Origin: Pseudomonas sp. BGI-2
GTDB lineage: Bacteria > Pseudomonadota > Gammaproteobacteria > Pseudomonadales > Pseudomonadaceae
DNA length: 64,000 nt
NCBI RefSeq assembly: GCF_004310295.1
Contig: NZ_SISB01000011.1
Location: 1-64,000 of the forward strand
Direction of reading: 5' to 3'
The notes under the pieces were generated by a model, which was not told where the DNA came from, ran no database searches, and worked only from the letters and a program-made list of their open reading frames with translations. Below are positions 15,799 through 25,838 of the stretch, piece by piece (within the stretch, counting starts at the first letter, position 1; the number at the start of each line of letters is the position of its first letter). A program made the translations under genes and the position numbers.

Positions 15799-17561
15799 CT
15801 AGTGTCCGCCCACCACCATGCTACTGAACGGCGCGACATACGCCTGCAACGTGACCAACCCACCGACCAGAATCGCCAGCACTATTGAGTGGAAGAACAC
15901 GTAACGCAGAATCTCCCCTTCATGCCCGTACCAGCGAGTTGCCGTGGAGGCGACCACGATCGACTGGGCGTCGACCATTTTGCCCATGACCCCGCCGGAA
16001 CTGTTGGCCGCGGCCATCAACACCGGGCTGATCCCCAATTGTTCGGCGGTCACCCGTGCAAGCCGCCGAACAGTACGTTGGAAGCCGTGTCGGAGCCGGT
16101 CAAGGCTACGCCGAGCCAGCCGAGGAGGGTGCCGAACATGGGGTAGAAGATGCCTGTCGCGGCGAAGGCCAGGCCCATGGTGGCGTCGAGGCCCGAGTAG
16201 CGAGTGAGGAAGCCGAGCGCGAGCATGGCCACGATGGTGATGAGTGAGTAACGCACCACCCACAGCGTTCGCAGGTATTGGTGGATCAGTTGCGGGATGG
16301 AATATCCCATCAGCAGTCCGCCAAGAATCGCCGCCAGCAAGATGCCGCTACCGGTGCTGGTCAACCAGGTGAATTTGTACACCGCCTCTTCGGTTTTAAC
16401 CGCAGGCACCACGGGGGGCACCTTCTCGATCTGCTGGTGAATGGTGGTGAAGGTCACGACCGGGGCGAAGATCGGGTTGGCTTCGCGCATCGGTTTGCCC
16501 TGTGGATCGAGCTTGGCCGAGTTGGTTTGCGGATCGATTGCCGGGCGGGTGTCGAACATGTTTTTGAAGCCTTGGGTGCCCCAGGCGAAGACGAAGACCG
16601 TGAGGATGATCCACGGCATCCACGCGCGCATTACGGCCGGTTTGGCATCGCTGGCAAAGGTCGCACTGGCTTCGGGTTTATGTTGATGCTCCTCTTCGAT
16701 TTTCGAGTTGTCGACGCGTCCGGACAGGGCGGCCGAGGTGTGTATCGTGGCCGGTTTCCAGACCTTGAGGAAACCGGTCAGGCACGCCATGGAGATCAGC
16801 GCGGCGATCACGTCCACCAGCATCGGCCCGTGGTAGTTGGACACCAGGAATTGCGGCACGGCGAAACTGACCCCGGCGACCAGGATGGCCGGCCAGATTT
16901 CCAGCATCTTGCGCCAGCCGGCAAAGGCCCAGATCAACCAGAACGGGACGATCACCGAGAAGAACGGCAGTTGCCGGCCGACCATCATCGACAGCTCCAT
17001 TTCATCCAGCCCGGTAACTTTGGCCAGCGTGATGATGGGCGTGCCCAGCGCACCGAATGCCACGGGCGCGGTGTTGGCAATCAATGCCAGGCCGGAGGCG
17101 GCCAGCGGCGAGAAGCCCAACCCGATCAGAATCGCCCCGGTCACCGCCACCGGCGTGCCGAACCCGGCAGCCCCTTCGAAGAAAGCGCCGAAGCAGAAGG
17201 CAATCAGCAGCAGTTGCAGGCGTCGATCGTCAGTGATGCGCGCCAGGGAATCCTGCGGCACTTTGAACGAGCCGTTCTCGGTGGTCAGCCGATGCAGGAA
17301 GATGATGTTGAGCACAATCCAGCCAATCGGCAGCAGGCCGTTGGCGGCGCCGTAGAGTGCCGCCGAGCCGGCCATGTTCGCGGGCATGCCGAAGGCAAAG
17401 ATTGCGATCAATAGCGCTGAGCCAAGGGCCAGCAAGGCCGCCAGATGCGCCTTGATATGAAAGAACGCCAGGGATGCCAGCATCACCACCACGGGCACCG
17501 CCGCCATGATGGTTGAAAGCACCGGGTTACCGAAGGGGTCGTAGATTTGCTGCCAGACCAT
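15799..17561 (-). pseudogene. lldP: L-lactate permease (LctP family), single-base frameshift
   Basis: The first 503 codons encode a 12-plus-helix LctP permease: 'FGAFFEGAAGFGTPVAVTGA', 'IANTAPVAFGALGTPI', '[13 protein letters not shown]'. The frame then ends at TGA (16050), while the remaining conserved C-terminus '[20 protein letters not shown]...[23 protein letters not shown]' continues in the next frame to 15799. One missing base near 16055 explains this. A restored protein would be about 585 residues, the normal size. Truncation removes the last two or three helices. GAGGTGGAAC precedes the ATG. Not next to lldD, which is at 44742. Could also be a sequencing error. Confidence 0.88.
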
Positions 17562-17627
17562 GTTCCACCTCTGCTTTTTATTGTTGGTAGTGCAGGCCCC
17601 GGGCGGGGTTGGTGGGATGGAGTATAG

Positions 17628-17894
17628 GTGGCATTACGCCGCTGTCCCGGGAGGTTCGTCGCGGGCGATCAGCGCCGCAAAATCTGGGTAATCACCCATC
17701 CCGACACCCACCCTCGCCACAGGGCAGGTGCTACAGGTGCCAGGATTCAATTTCAATCGGGTGTGCTGGCCCTCGACATGATTAGCGACATGAACAAGAT
17801 TCGGCGTGCGGGTTTTACCGAAGTCGTCAACAATGAGGGGATCATGATCAACGCGTTGAAACGGCTTGCACAGAAGGGGGTTATTCCCGGTTAA
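17628..17894 (+). CDS. Possible remnant open frame, 88 aa
   Basis: The C-terminal half 'LALDMISDMNKIRRAGFTEVVNNEGIMINALKRLAQKGVIPG' looks like the tail of a larger Rossmann-type or oxidoreductase protein, while the first 45 residues look unlike protein sequence. No good ribosome site is seen. It may be the 3' end of a lost gene. Kept only because the C-terminal block looks genuinely coding. Confidence 0.3.
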   Translation: MALRRCPGRFVAGDQRRKIWVITHPDTHPRHRAGATGARIQFQSGVLALDMISDMNKIRRAGFTEVVNNEGIMINALKRLAQKGVIPG

Positions 17895-17932
17895 CCCGTT
17901 ACTCGGCTATCACCGACGAGAGGAATGCAGCA

Positions 17933-18169
17933 ATGACTGAACGCCATGAGGAATACAAGGAAACGCTTTCCAACGGATGCAGGATCGAGGTGAAAGCCGA
18001 GATATTAAAAGACGGCTCTCTGAAGATGTTCATCGGTGTCTACCGGCCGGATGGCTCGGTCATTGAGGAGGACAATCACCCGTCCCCGCATCTGTTGGAC
18101 ATGGAGGCGGCTTTGGAGTGGGCAATCGAAAAAGCCAAAAAAATCGGCGACAGCCAACATACGTTGTAA
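17933..18169 (+). CDS. Small hypothetical protein, 78 aa
   Basis: A strong ribosome site (GAGAGGAATGCAGCA) precedes the ATG. The product is a compact alpha/beta polypeptide: 'CRIEVKAEILKDGSLKMFIGVYRPDGSVIEE' (beta hairpins) followed by an amphipathic helix 'DMEAALEWAIEKAKKIG'. No cysteine pairs or signal. I do not recognise a family. A hairpin terminator begins at its stop. Confidence 0.7.
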   Translation: MTERHEEYKETLSNGCRIEVKAEILKDGSLKMFIGVYRPDGSVIEEDNHPSPHLLDMEAALEWAIEKAKKIGDSQHTL

Positions 18170-18189
18170 GAGCGGTGAATCACCGCTCT
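18169..18189. terminator. Bidirectional hairpin
   Basis: AGAGCGGTGA-A-TCACCGCTCT, a ten-bp perfect dyad, separates two convergent genes. Confidence 0.65.
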
Positions 18190-18200
18190 GTCCATCGCCC

Positions 18201-19052
18201 TTACGGCGTGCCGAACATGGCTGTCCAGTAAATCCCGGCGTCACTCTTTGGATCAACCGCATAGGCAGCGCCCAGTTCGCGGAATTTCGGGTTCATCAGG
18301 TTGGCGCAATGCCCGGCGCTGGCCAGCCAGCCATCGACGACCTTGCGCGGTGTGTCTTGCCCGGCGGCGATGTTCTCGCCGACCTCCTGATAGTTGTAAC
18401 CCGCCAGCTCGGCGCGATCGCCCGGAGTGCGGCCGTCGCGGTCCTTGTGGTCGAAGAAGTTGTTGTTGGCCATGGACCGGGTATGCGCTTCTGCCGCGGC
18501 CGCCAGTGTGGCGTTCCAGGCCAGCGGTGTGGTCGCGGCAAACGGTTGACCACCGCACTGACGAGGTTGCGCGCGGGCGGTGTTGAGCATTTCGAGGAGC
18601 TTCTGGCCTTCCGCCGCGGCGTCACCCAGGCGCGCAGTCAATAGCGGTCGCGCGAGCACAATGCGCCAATCGCGTCCCTCGTGGCTGACACCGACGTCGA
18701 TGAACTGCGGATTCAACACCACCTGGCAGAAGCTCTCCTTGATGGCCGTTATGGCGGACTGCGCATCACGCGGCCCGGACAAGGTGATCGCCTGCACGTT
18801 GACAATCGGGTACGACGCCCGGGCCATGGCCTGCTGCAAATCGACGGGCCCGCTGGGCGATAAAACCAGACGCGCATCGCTCGTCAGCGGTGGCAATTCC
18901 GGTGACGCCTGGCCAGCGCAGCGTTGCGACTGGCTGCGGTAAACGTTGATCGATTCGACCAGCTGCGTCTCTTCGGTGGCCATCGCGGTGGCGGTGAACA
19001 CCAGACCCAATGACAACGCGGCAACATGCAAAACGGATGACGGAACGCGCAT
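18201..19052 (-). CDS. Secreted CAP-domain (SCP/PR-1) protein
   Basis: 283 residues, start at 19052 with AAGGAGGATTTCC. Signal peptide at 1-25. The CAP domain is in the C-terminal half (about 145-280): 'LLEMLNTARAQPRQCGG', 'LAAAAEAHTRSMANNNFFDHKDRDG', 'GENIAAGQDTPRKVVDGWLASAGHCANLMNPKFRELGAAYA'. The tetrad residues (His, Glu, Glu, His) expected of CAP proteins can be seen in these blocks. The N-terminal half has paired cysteines and is less clear. Role in the periplasm or outside unknown. Confidence 0.88.
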   Translation of the reverse strand: MRVPSSVLHVAALSLGLVFTATAMATEETQLVESINVYRSQSQRCAGQASPELPPLTSDARLVLSPSGPVDLQQAMARASYPIVNVQAITLSGPRDAQSAITAIKESFCQVVLNPQFIDVGVSHEGRDWRIVLARPLLTARLGDAAAEGQKLLEMLNTARAQPRQCGGQPFAATTPLAWNATLAAAAEAHTRSMANNNFFDHKDRDGRTPGDRAELAGYNYQEVGENIAAGQDTPRKVVDGWLASAGHCANLMNPKFRELGAAYAVDPKSDAGIYWTAMFGTP

Positions 19053-19217
19053 GGAAATCCTCCTTGAACTGAGTGCGTCCATGATGCGCGATTTCACCCC
19101 ATGCCGCGCAATGCCTTTTTGCAGATTGTTGCACGCCTGATGAAATGATTTGGCTACTACACTGAAGCCAAGTCGCCAATGGGCGCTTCCCTCGACGCCA
19201 TACAGAGTGTCTCCATC

Positions 19218-19726
19218 ATGTTCCTCAAATGGTCAGTTACGTTTCTCGCCATTACCCTTCTCGCCGGTCAGGCCATCGCCGACGACCAGCAGCAAAAAAA
19301 AGAAGTAGCCGAAGACAAGGCCCAGGTGCTTGAGCACAAAGCCGCGGAGAAGGGTGGCGATGGGAAGCCAAAGGCAAGAACACCACCGACATGCAAGCGG
19401 TCGCCAGCGTGGTGATGAATCGCCTTGGCCACGCCGGTTTTCCCGACACGGTGTGCGCGGTGGTCAAGCAAGGTACCGAAACCAGGAGCTGCCAGTTTTC
19501 GTGGTGGTGCGACGGGCGCCCGGACACGGTCCAGGAAGAAACCCAATATGCCCAGGCCAAGGAAATCGCGCGCAAGGCGCTAAACAAACAGCTACCGGAT
19601 ATCACCCGTGGCGCGATGTATTTCCATGACCGCACGGTGAAACCGGACTGGTCCAGGGAGTACACCAAAACGGCTGAAACCGGGATGTTTCGATTTTACA
19701 AGCCGCATGATGGGTCGGCGAAGTAG
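19218..19726 (+). pseudogene. SleB-type cell wall hydrolase, internal deletion and frameshift
   Basis: Signal peptide and start of the mature protein ('KKEVAEDKAQVLEHKAAEK') are in frame one to about 19350. The rest of the hydrolase ('GKNTTDMQAVASVVMNRLGH', 'CQFSWWCDGRPDTV', 'ITRGAMYFHDRTVKPDW') follows in another frame to 19726. The segment that normally joins them, with 'ARTLYWEAKG' and its catalytic Glu, is missing. The deletion is near 19350-19366. The encoded enzyme would lack its general acid. Confidence 0.8.
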
Positions 19727-19743
19727 GAAGTAGTTAAAAAGAT

Positions 19744-19769
19744 CATGGGCGCTCAACGGGGCGCCCATG
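19744..19769. terminator. Hairpin between convergent genes
   Basis: CATGGGCGC and GCGCCCATG flank a short loop between the SleB remnant and the large membrane-protein gene. Confidence 0.55.
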
Positions 19770-19777
19770 ACGTGCAG

Positions 19778-22700
19778 CTAGAACTTCGCGTAGTTCAACG
19801 CATCGACCAGTGCCGCCCCCCCTATGCCGGTCAGTGAGAGCAACAGCGCTCTGACCAAAGGCTCTTCGGAGTAGCGTGAAAACGAACCGGTATTGAGCGT
19901 CGCGATGCGGTCGCGGATCATCTGGAATTTTTCGTAGCGAACGGGATCTCGAGCTTTTGGCGTTTCCAGCAAATAGGTATCCAGACGACGCAATGCAACG
20001 GTGCGTGCCTTTTCCGCCGCCCGACGCAACGACAGCGCGGAGGCGAGCAATATCAGCGCGGTCAGCAGGAAGGTGATGACGATACTGGGCGGTGTCGGCC
20101 AGTTATCGAACAAACTGCTGCGAGACGCCAACAGGATCAACATGACCACCGTCGGCGCATAGATCAGGCGGCTGACCGCCGAGGTCCGTTTGGCGATCAG
20201 CTGCATATCCACCCATTCGTCAATGCAGGAATGCTTGAGTACCCCGAAGATCTTCCGGTGTTCCTGCTGCAACGATTTGGGCCAGATTGCATGATGCTCG
20301 CTGAGGTGCCGAATGAATCGCGTCAGCAGCAGATTGGCATCCACGACCCAGAACACCAGCACCTGAAAAGCCAGGGTAGGAACCAGCCAACTGAGCATCC
20401 ACACCATCGATTCGCCGCGTACGGGAATTCGCTCCATTGGCCAAATCACAAACAGCACACTGGTGACCACGACGAAAATCCACGTGGCGAGAAGGGCCCG
20501 CAGCATTCGAGCCCCGAACGAACCGCAAATGCAGTGCTCACCCCAGAAACGCGCGATGGAAATCATTTGCCGCCCATCCCCGCAGGTGGCCAGCGGGGAT
20601 TTGCAGGTCTTCGACCATTTGTCATTGGCGCTCATCAGCGGGAAAAAAATCAGTAGCAGGCAATGCCCCAGTTCGTTGCACCAGCGGCGCAAGTTCCAGC
20701 GCCTGCCTTTGCGAATAAAACGTAGAACCTGCCCGCACAAACCCATTCGATATCGACGCATGTAATGCAGTAAATGGTAGTTCTTTTCGATCTCGGCCCT
20801 GTTGACGCGCAGGTTGCGCCAGCCCCAAGCCAGTGCCGAGAGGGAAATCAGTACGGCGGCCACGCGCAGCGCCACGGTTGGCCAGGCACTGATGCCTTCA
20901 AACAGGAACATCGGTTCACCCAGCCCGTCGCCGGTCAATGTGCTACGCATCTGATACGCCAGCATCAACGCAAGGATAAAACCGACGAGGGGGACAACGA
21001 TGTACCACGCCGAAGAGTCGTAAAAACCACTGCCAGGCGTGGCAGTCGAGTCCTTGCTCTGAGCCGACTGCTCGGAGCGGCGGGTCAGGTTCGATGAAAT
21101 GATACCCAGCAGGATCAGCACGAACGTGAACCAGAGAAACTCCGCATGCCAGAAGCGAGTGGCGATAAATGCACAGGCTGCCGCGACCATATACAGCGTC
21201 ATGGGCACACCGCGCACCCAGTCCAGCTTGGCGTCGGGCTCGATTTTCGGTCCCGAGATCCACCGCCAGACAATGAATCCGGCGATTAAAAGAAGCATGA
21301 CGATCAGTGGTCCGGCCCAGAAGACCGCTTGAGCGTGCTTGAATCGTTCGCGCACTGACTGGGAGGCCACTGGATAGGGCGGAGGCGATGGATCCTGAAG
21401 GCAGCGCAGTGACATAAGGTCGTGCGCACGTATGCTCTGATCCGACTTGGACAGGAGTGTTGGTGCCTCGCAACTCGTGGGGCGGTCAAGGGTCAGTGGG
21501 TTCGCCAGCGGGATAAAACCGCTGATGCCAACTTCATAGACGCCAGGCGAAAGCAGGTCCGATTTTGAGTAGTCGAATTTCGCTCGCTTGGCGTCGAAGG
21601 ATTGTGGCGCCAATGCCGCCAGCACAGAGACAAACACCGAGCTTTGCAGGCTGTCGCGAAACGGCGGCACATCTTGTTGCAGGGCGCGTGTCAGTGTCAG
21701 TCCATAAGGCGCCGCCAGGATCAGGTTGCGGGTGGTTTCTGCCTGGCCTCGCTGCAGCATGCGTGCATCGAGGTCGGTGGAAAAGTACAACTTGTACGGC
21801 ATACGGCTCTTGAGTGCCTGCAACACCAGCAGTTTGTCGTAGGCATCGACGCCCAGTATGGCGATGGCACCGATGCCGCTTTCGCCGTTGCGCCGATACG
21901 CCGCGTCCTCGCGTGCAATGTGGTCGGCGAGGCGTCGCAGGTAATCCAGCTGGGAATTTCCGTCGGCTTTCTCCAATGGGCTGAGGTCAAATTTGTTCGC
22001 GTCTTTGGTGTTTTTGCTGGCATCGGTGCTGGCTGTTTTATCACTGCTCGCGGATTCCTCCGGGAGGCGTCCATCCAGGCCTCGCAGATAGCTGAAGCGC
22101 AAAACCCACTGGTCGACGGCGGCCTTATCATCTTTGTCAGTCAGGCCGGCTTCGCCAGCAACCCACCCCTTGAAACTTTCGATCAGTGCCCGGCTGTAAA
22201 AACTGTCCCACTCGGAAATCAACGCGATACGGTCAGACGGCTGCGGCGAGCTTTCTTCCACGCACCTGGATTTGAATCGCTGCAAGTTGTCTTTGCTGCA
22301 ACGCAACCCGGCGGCCGGATTTACATTGCGCAGTTTCATTTCCTCCAGGATCAACTGCGTCATGGTGCCGTCGTCGCTGACGGTGCGCAGCAGCTTCATG
22401 GGCAGTTTGTTGGGTAATGGTGGCGTCGGAAATTTGATGCTGTTTTTGAGCGTTATGTTGTCGGCGGTGGCCAAGGGTGAGTAGATCTCGACATTGGCGG
22501 TTGCCTGGGCGTTGGCTTCATCCTGATACATGCCACGCAGGATGGTCGAGGTAGCGGGGCCGATGACTTTGAGGATGGTGTGATGGTCGGCCACACCGGC
22601 GCAGGCCAGAGGGTAACTGTTCAAGGCTGTCTTGCACACCAGGCTTCGGCGCAGCTTTTCCAGTTGCTGCAGCGGCTGTGAACCCAGCGCGTCTTGTTTC

Positions 22701-23278
22701 ACCCAGAACACAACGGTCTGGTTCGCTGGCTTCGGACTTCCATCCAGATCTGCAGGTGGATCGAGCGGATTGGAGACAAAGATTTCGTAGGGTACGTCCA
22801 GAAACCTCTCGGTGGTCGAGGGATCCACCGACAGGTCGGCCTTGAGTTTCAGACAATGGATGTACTGCTCCTGATCCGGCACCCTGTGCGAGTTCTTGAA
22901 CCCGGCAAGCAGGGCATAACGCGTACGGCGCCGCCGCTCGACTTCGTCAGCGTAAGGGCCGCCTTCCACCAGCGAAACCATGATGTCCGGAGCAGTGGAT
23001 GTGCCGGGCGGCAAGGAAACCCCCGGCGTGCACAACTGCTTGGCATCCGCACTGTCGCTAACTTTCAGCTTCTTGCGATAACGCTCCAGCGCATCGAACG
23101 GGTCCTGCCACAACCGTGCCTCAATGGGCAATTGCGCTTGAAACTGCGCACCGAGGGGCCGTGGTTCCAGGAACGGTTCACGGGTCAATGCAAACGTCGA
23201 TACGACCAAACTGAGGATAACTGCGCTGCCTGGTAGCCAGAACGCCAGGTTAGTCCCCGAATCCTTGTTGTTATCCAT
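19778..23278 (-). CDS. Large membrane protein with periplasmic binding-protein-like domain, 1166 aa
   Basis: One N-terminal helix (about 12-31) is followed by a long soluble region to about residue 650. Within it 'GIGAIAILGVDAYDKLLVLQALKSRMPYKLYFSTDLDARML' and 'TRNLILAAPYGLTL' resemble the type-I periplasmic binding fold seen in a group of uncharacterised proteins. From about residue 660 to the end there are at least seven hydrophobic segments ('WAGPLIVMLLLIAGFIVW', 'VVPLVGFILALMLAY', 'LLATWIFVVVTSVLFVIW', 'VVMLILLASRSSLF', 'IVITFLLTALILLASALSL'). GAGGGAAAGG precedes the ATG. It is divergent from the lipase-like gene at 24132 across an 850-bp AT-rich gap. Function unknown; a sensor or conflict role is speculation. 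Confidence 0.75.
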   Translation of the reverse strand: MDNNKDSGTNLAFWLPGSAVILSLVVSTFALTREPFLEPRPLGAQFQAQLPIEARLWQDPFDALERYRKKLKVSDSADAKQLCTPGVSLPPGTSTAPDIMVSLVEGGPYADEVERRRRTRYALLAGFKNSHRVPDQEQYIHCLKLKADLSVDPSTTERFLDVPYEIFVSNPLDPPADLDGSPKPANQTVVFWVKQDALGSQPLQQLEKLRRSLVCKTALNSYPLACAGVADHHTILKVIGPATSTILRGMYQDEANAQATANVEIYSPLATADNITLKNSIKFPTPPLPNKLPMKLLRTVSDDGTMTQLILEEMKLRNVNPAAGLRCSKDNLQRFKSRCVEESSPQPSDRIALISEWDSFYSRALIESFKGWVAGEAGLTDKDDKAAVDQWVLRFSYLRGLDGRLPEESASSDKTASTDASKNTKDANKFDLSPLEKADGNSQLDYLRRLADHIAREDAAYRRNGESGIGAIAILGVDAYDKLLVLQALKSRMPYKLYFSTDLDARMLQRGQAETTRNLILAAPYGLTLTRALQQDVPPFRDSLQSSVFVSVLAALAPQSFDAKRAKFDYSKSDLLSPGVYEVGISGFIPLANPLTLDRPTSCEAPTLLSKSDQSIRAHDLMSLRCLQDPSPPPYPVASQSVRERFKHAQAVFWAGPLIVMLLLIAGFIVWRWISGPKIEPDAKLDWVRGVPMTLYMVAAACAFIATRFWHAEFLWFTFVLILLGIISSNLTRRSEQSAQSKDSTATPGSGFYDSSAWYIVVPLVGFILALMLAYQMRSTLTGDGLGEPMFLFEGISAWPTVALRVAAVLISLSALAWGWRNLRVNRAEIEKNYHLLHYMRRYRMGLCGQVLRFIRKGRRWNLRRWCNELGHCLLLIFFPLMSANDKWSKTCKSPLATCGDGRQMISIARFWGEHCICGSFGARMLRALLATWIFVVVTSVLFVIWPMERIPVRGESMVWMLSWLVPTLAFQVLVFWVVDANLLLTRFIRHLSEHHAIWPKSLQQEHRKIFGVLKHSCIDEWVDMQLIAKRTSAVSRLIYAPTVVMLILLASRSSLFDNWPTPPSIVITFLLTALILLASALSLRRAAEKARTVALRRLDTYLLETPKARDPVRYEKFQMIRDRIATLNTGSFSRYSEEPLVRALLLSLTGIGGAALVDALNYAKF

Positions 23279-24131
23279 GGCCTTTCCCTCGGAGTTCGGT
23301 CGGTTGTTACTTTTAATGTATAGACCTGATTAAAAAAACGGGTGGCAGACAAAAAATAGTCAGCGCGTTGAGGTTTTCGGTTCTGGCTGCTCTATCGGAT
23401 GTGAATTGTGACGTGGGAAGTTGTCAGGTATTAAACGAAGGCTTTATGTTTTGTGTTGAATGCGTATTGAGTTGATGCGTCGCCTGAAGTGAGTGACTGG
23501 TTAAAGACGGGAAGAGGGTTGCAATTTATTGTGTGATCAGCACAGGGCTGTAGTTGGGTGATGAAATAATATGAGCACGGTCGCTAGTTTGATAGTTTAG
23601 TGGGGTGCAGTTTTGTCGGGCAGCGTTGCCGGTGCCGGTCTTGAGACTCGCGCCTTGTCCTGCGGGCCTTCTCGTAGCTTGGGTCAACAATGCGGTATCA
23701 ATGAGTAATGGGTTACAAATTTAAGTTGGCGCTTGGGTCTTGAGTGACACTTATTGGATCCATGTCTGGCGGTTGCCAATCATCCGGTTGTTATAGAAAT
23801 GTTATGTTGGGTGATACATGGAGAGCGGTGCAAGTGCTTGTTAAATAAATGTCCTGGTTATGAAGGCACAAGTTTGATTTGGATCCAGGCGGCGAGCGGT
23901 AATGACAAATCGAAATATCACTGGCAGGCTGATTTCGAAATGTTCTATGGCAAAATTCGACACGCTCCTATTATCACCAGCATGATCGAAGTATGAATGT
24001 GGTCATTTATAAAATCTCTGTAGCGTGCTATTGAAGTTTAGCGGTAACGCCATGAATACACTCGGTGCCGAGTTGAACTAGCCAACTTGCGTCAACGCAC
24101 CGTCCTGCCACTCCGAAAGAGGCGTGCGAAT
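23279..24131. other. AT-rich intergenic region, 853 bp
   Basis: The composition is clearly more AT-rich than both neighbours, suggesting acquired DNA. A frame at 23754-23996 (80 aa, many Cys and no clear ribosome site) is the only candidate coding stretch and I do not accept it. No REP, hairpin or RNA gene recognised. It must contain the divergent promoters for the flanking genes. Confidence 0.5.
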
Positions 24132-25724
24132 ATGTCAAACAGTTATCCCATCATTTATATCCGTGGTTACGCGATGACGGTCGACGAACGAAATGAAACC
24201 GCGGCGGATCCGTTCTGTGGTTTCAACGTCGGTTCAACGTTGTATCGAGCCACTGCCGATAAAGCCCAGCGACCTGAGAAGTTCGTTTTTGAATCGCCCT
24301 TGGTACGTCTGACGACTGAATACCAGTACCAGCATGTCTACCAGAATGGAATGGACATCATGGATGAAGGGTGGGAGCCGCCCCTGGATGACAAGGGTAA
24401 TCCAATCCCCGGCATCCCTCCGCGCTCGATCGTGATACTGCGGTATTACGACGACGGATCGAGTTATCAAGGGGATGGCAGATCCCGAAATATTGAAGAA
24501 TATGCCAGGCGGCTGAACGCCTTGATCAACAAAATCAAAACCCTCGTGTGCCAGTATCGCGAGGCTGATGGCTCGGTCATGGCTCCGGAAAAGTTTAAAT
24601 GTTATCTGGTGGCCCATTCCATGGGCGGTCTTGTGGCCCGGGCATTCCTTCAAAGCACCGACCAGGAATTCGAAAAGGCACGCAGAACGGTCGACAAGCT
24701 GTTCACCTTTGCCACGCCGCACAATGGCATCGATGTGCTTGGCTTGAACGTCCCCAGTTGGCTGACGGATGACCAGAAGAACACGTTCAACCGGGACATC
24801 ATGGCGAGGTATCTCAATCTTCAGGATATTTCTCCCGAGTTTAAGGGGAGGGTGGATCTGATACCCGCCAGTGCATTGAAACCGGAGCGGATCTTCTGCA
24901 TGGTCGGTACCAATCGCGGTGATTACGAGGCGGGGCAAGGTATCGTTCGGGCATTTGTTGGCAACGGTTCCGACGGCTTGGTGCGAATCGATAACGCGTC
25001 CCTGTGGGGCCTGGATGACAAGCTCAAACCGGTCCAGGTGGCCACGGCCTATGCCTATCGCTCGCACTCCGGCTATTTCGGCATCGTTAACTCCGAGGAG
25101 GCTTATCAGAACCTGGTGCGTTTCCTCTTTGGTGATGTGCGGGTCGACATCAGCCTGATAGTCGAGAGTGTTTCCTTGCCAGAAGTCATTCAGGAAAAAG
25201 TGGATGACGGTGCGGAATTTGAAGCCGGCTACCAATTCGAATTTCGTGCCGCGCCCAAAGGCAAGCGCTGGTTTCTCACGCGGCGACAATCGATCGAAGA
25301 CTCGCCGGCTTGTCGCTCACATGAAGAACTTACACGCCCTGATACCGCCAAACGAACGGTCTACTTGTCGAGCGTATTTCTCTCCAAACGCGGCAAGGTT
25401 GATAAGGACAAGGCACTTTCATATGTGATGACGTTCGCCGCCAAAGTACCGGACTACATCATCAATCATCGCTTCTGGCCCGATGCTCACTATGAAGGCA
25501 CGGATCTTTTTCGAGGGACGGCCATCGTCAGGTTGACGCCACCCGAAAACGCGGACGGTGACTGGAACGTCAGCCTTGCCTGGATGGAAGACCCACACAG
25601 CACAATCACTCGAACGGTCCATATAACAGGCCAAGACTCTATCGAAATTGATCTGCCGTTTGATCAACCCCGAGCGCCCGGGATCAAGGGGCTTCTACGG
25701 TTGAAGGTCCGGCCATGGGATTGA
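24132..25724 (+). CDS. Lipase-like alpha/beta hydrolase, 530 aa
   Basis: The lipase nucleophile elbow is 'CYLVAHSMGGLVARAFL' near residue 160, followed by 'LFTFATPHNG', as in class 3/PGAP1-type lipases. The start 'YPIIYIRGYAMT' resembles the oxyanion strand. The C-terminal 180 residues ('VRVDISLIVESVSLPEVI...') form an added domain of unknown type, rich in beta strands. No signal peptide, so it may act inside the cell or be exported by a dedicated system. AGAGG precedes the ATG at 24132. It is divergent from the 1166-aa membrane protein; the shared AT-rich gap suggests they moved together. Substrate unknown; phospholipid is possible. Confidence 0.8.
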   Translation: MSNSYPIIYIRGYAMTVDERNETAADPFCGFNVGSTLYRATADKAQRPEKFVFESPLVRLTTEYQYQHVYQNGMDIMDEGWEPPLDDKGNPIPGIPPRSIVILRYYDDGSSYQGDGRSRNIEEYARRLNALINKIKTLVCQYREADGSVMAPEKFKCYLVAHSMGGLVARAFLQSTDQEFEKARRTVDKLFTFATPHNGIDVLGLNVPSWLTDDQKNTFNRDIMARYLNLQDISPEFKGRVDLIPASALKPERIFCMVGTNRGDYEAGQGIVRAFVGNGSDGLVRIDNASLWGLDDKLKPVQVATAYAYRSHSGYFGIVNSEEAYQNLVRFLFGDVRVDISLIVESVSLPEVIQEKVDDGAEFEAGYQFEFRAAPKGKRWFLTRRQSIEDSPACRSHEELTRPDTAKRTVYLSSVFLSKRGKVDKDKALSYVMTFAAKVPDYIINHRFWPDAHYEGTDLFRGTAIVRLTPPENADGDWNVSLAWMEDPHSTITRTVHITGQDSIEIDLPFDQPRAPGIKGLLRLKVRPWD

Positions 25725-25838
25725 TGCCCTGAGGAGGTCATCGACGGTTTTTACACGGTGCAAGGCGACGGCCGTACAGTGCAGGTCAGCTGGCTGAAAA
25801 GTCGGCACACCACCTTTAAGGCCATAAGGGCTGTCGCC

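Noticed and set aside
16278..17414. Long plus-strand ORF (378 aa) over lldP
   Set aside because: Antisense shadow of the permease: high-GC codon bias opens the opposite strand. The product is rich in His, Gln, Gly and Arg with no family features.
23754..23996. 80-aa ORF in the AT-rich spacer
   Set aside because: No clear ribosome site and an unusual Cys-rich composition; kept only as a note in the region entry.
24234..25289. 351-aa minus-strand ORF over the lipase-like gene
   Set aside because: Antisense shadow; the plus-strand frame carries the AHSMGG elbow and a good ribosome site.
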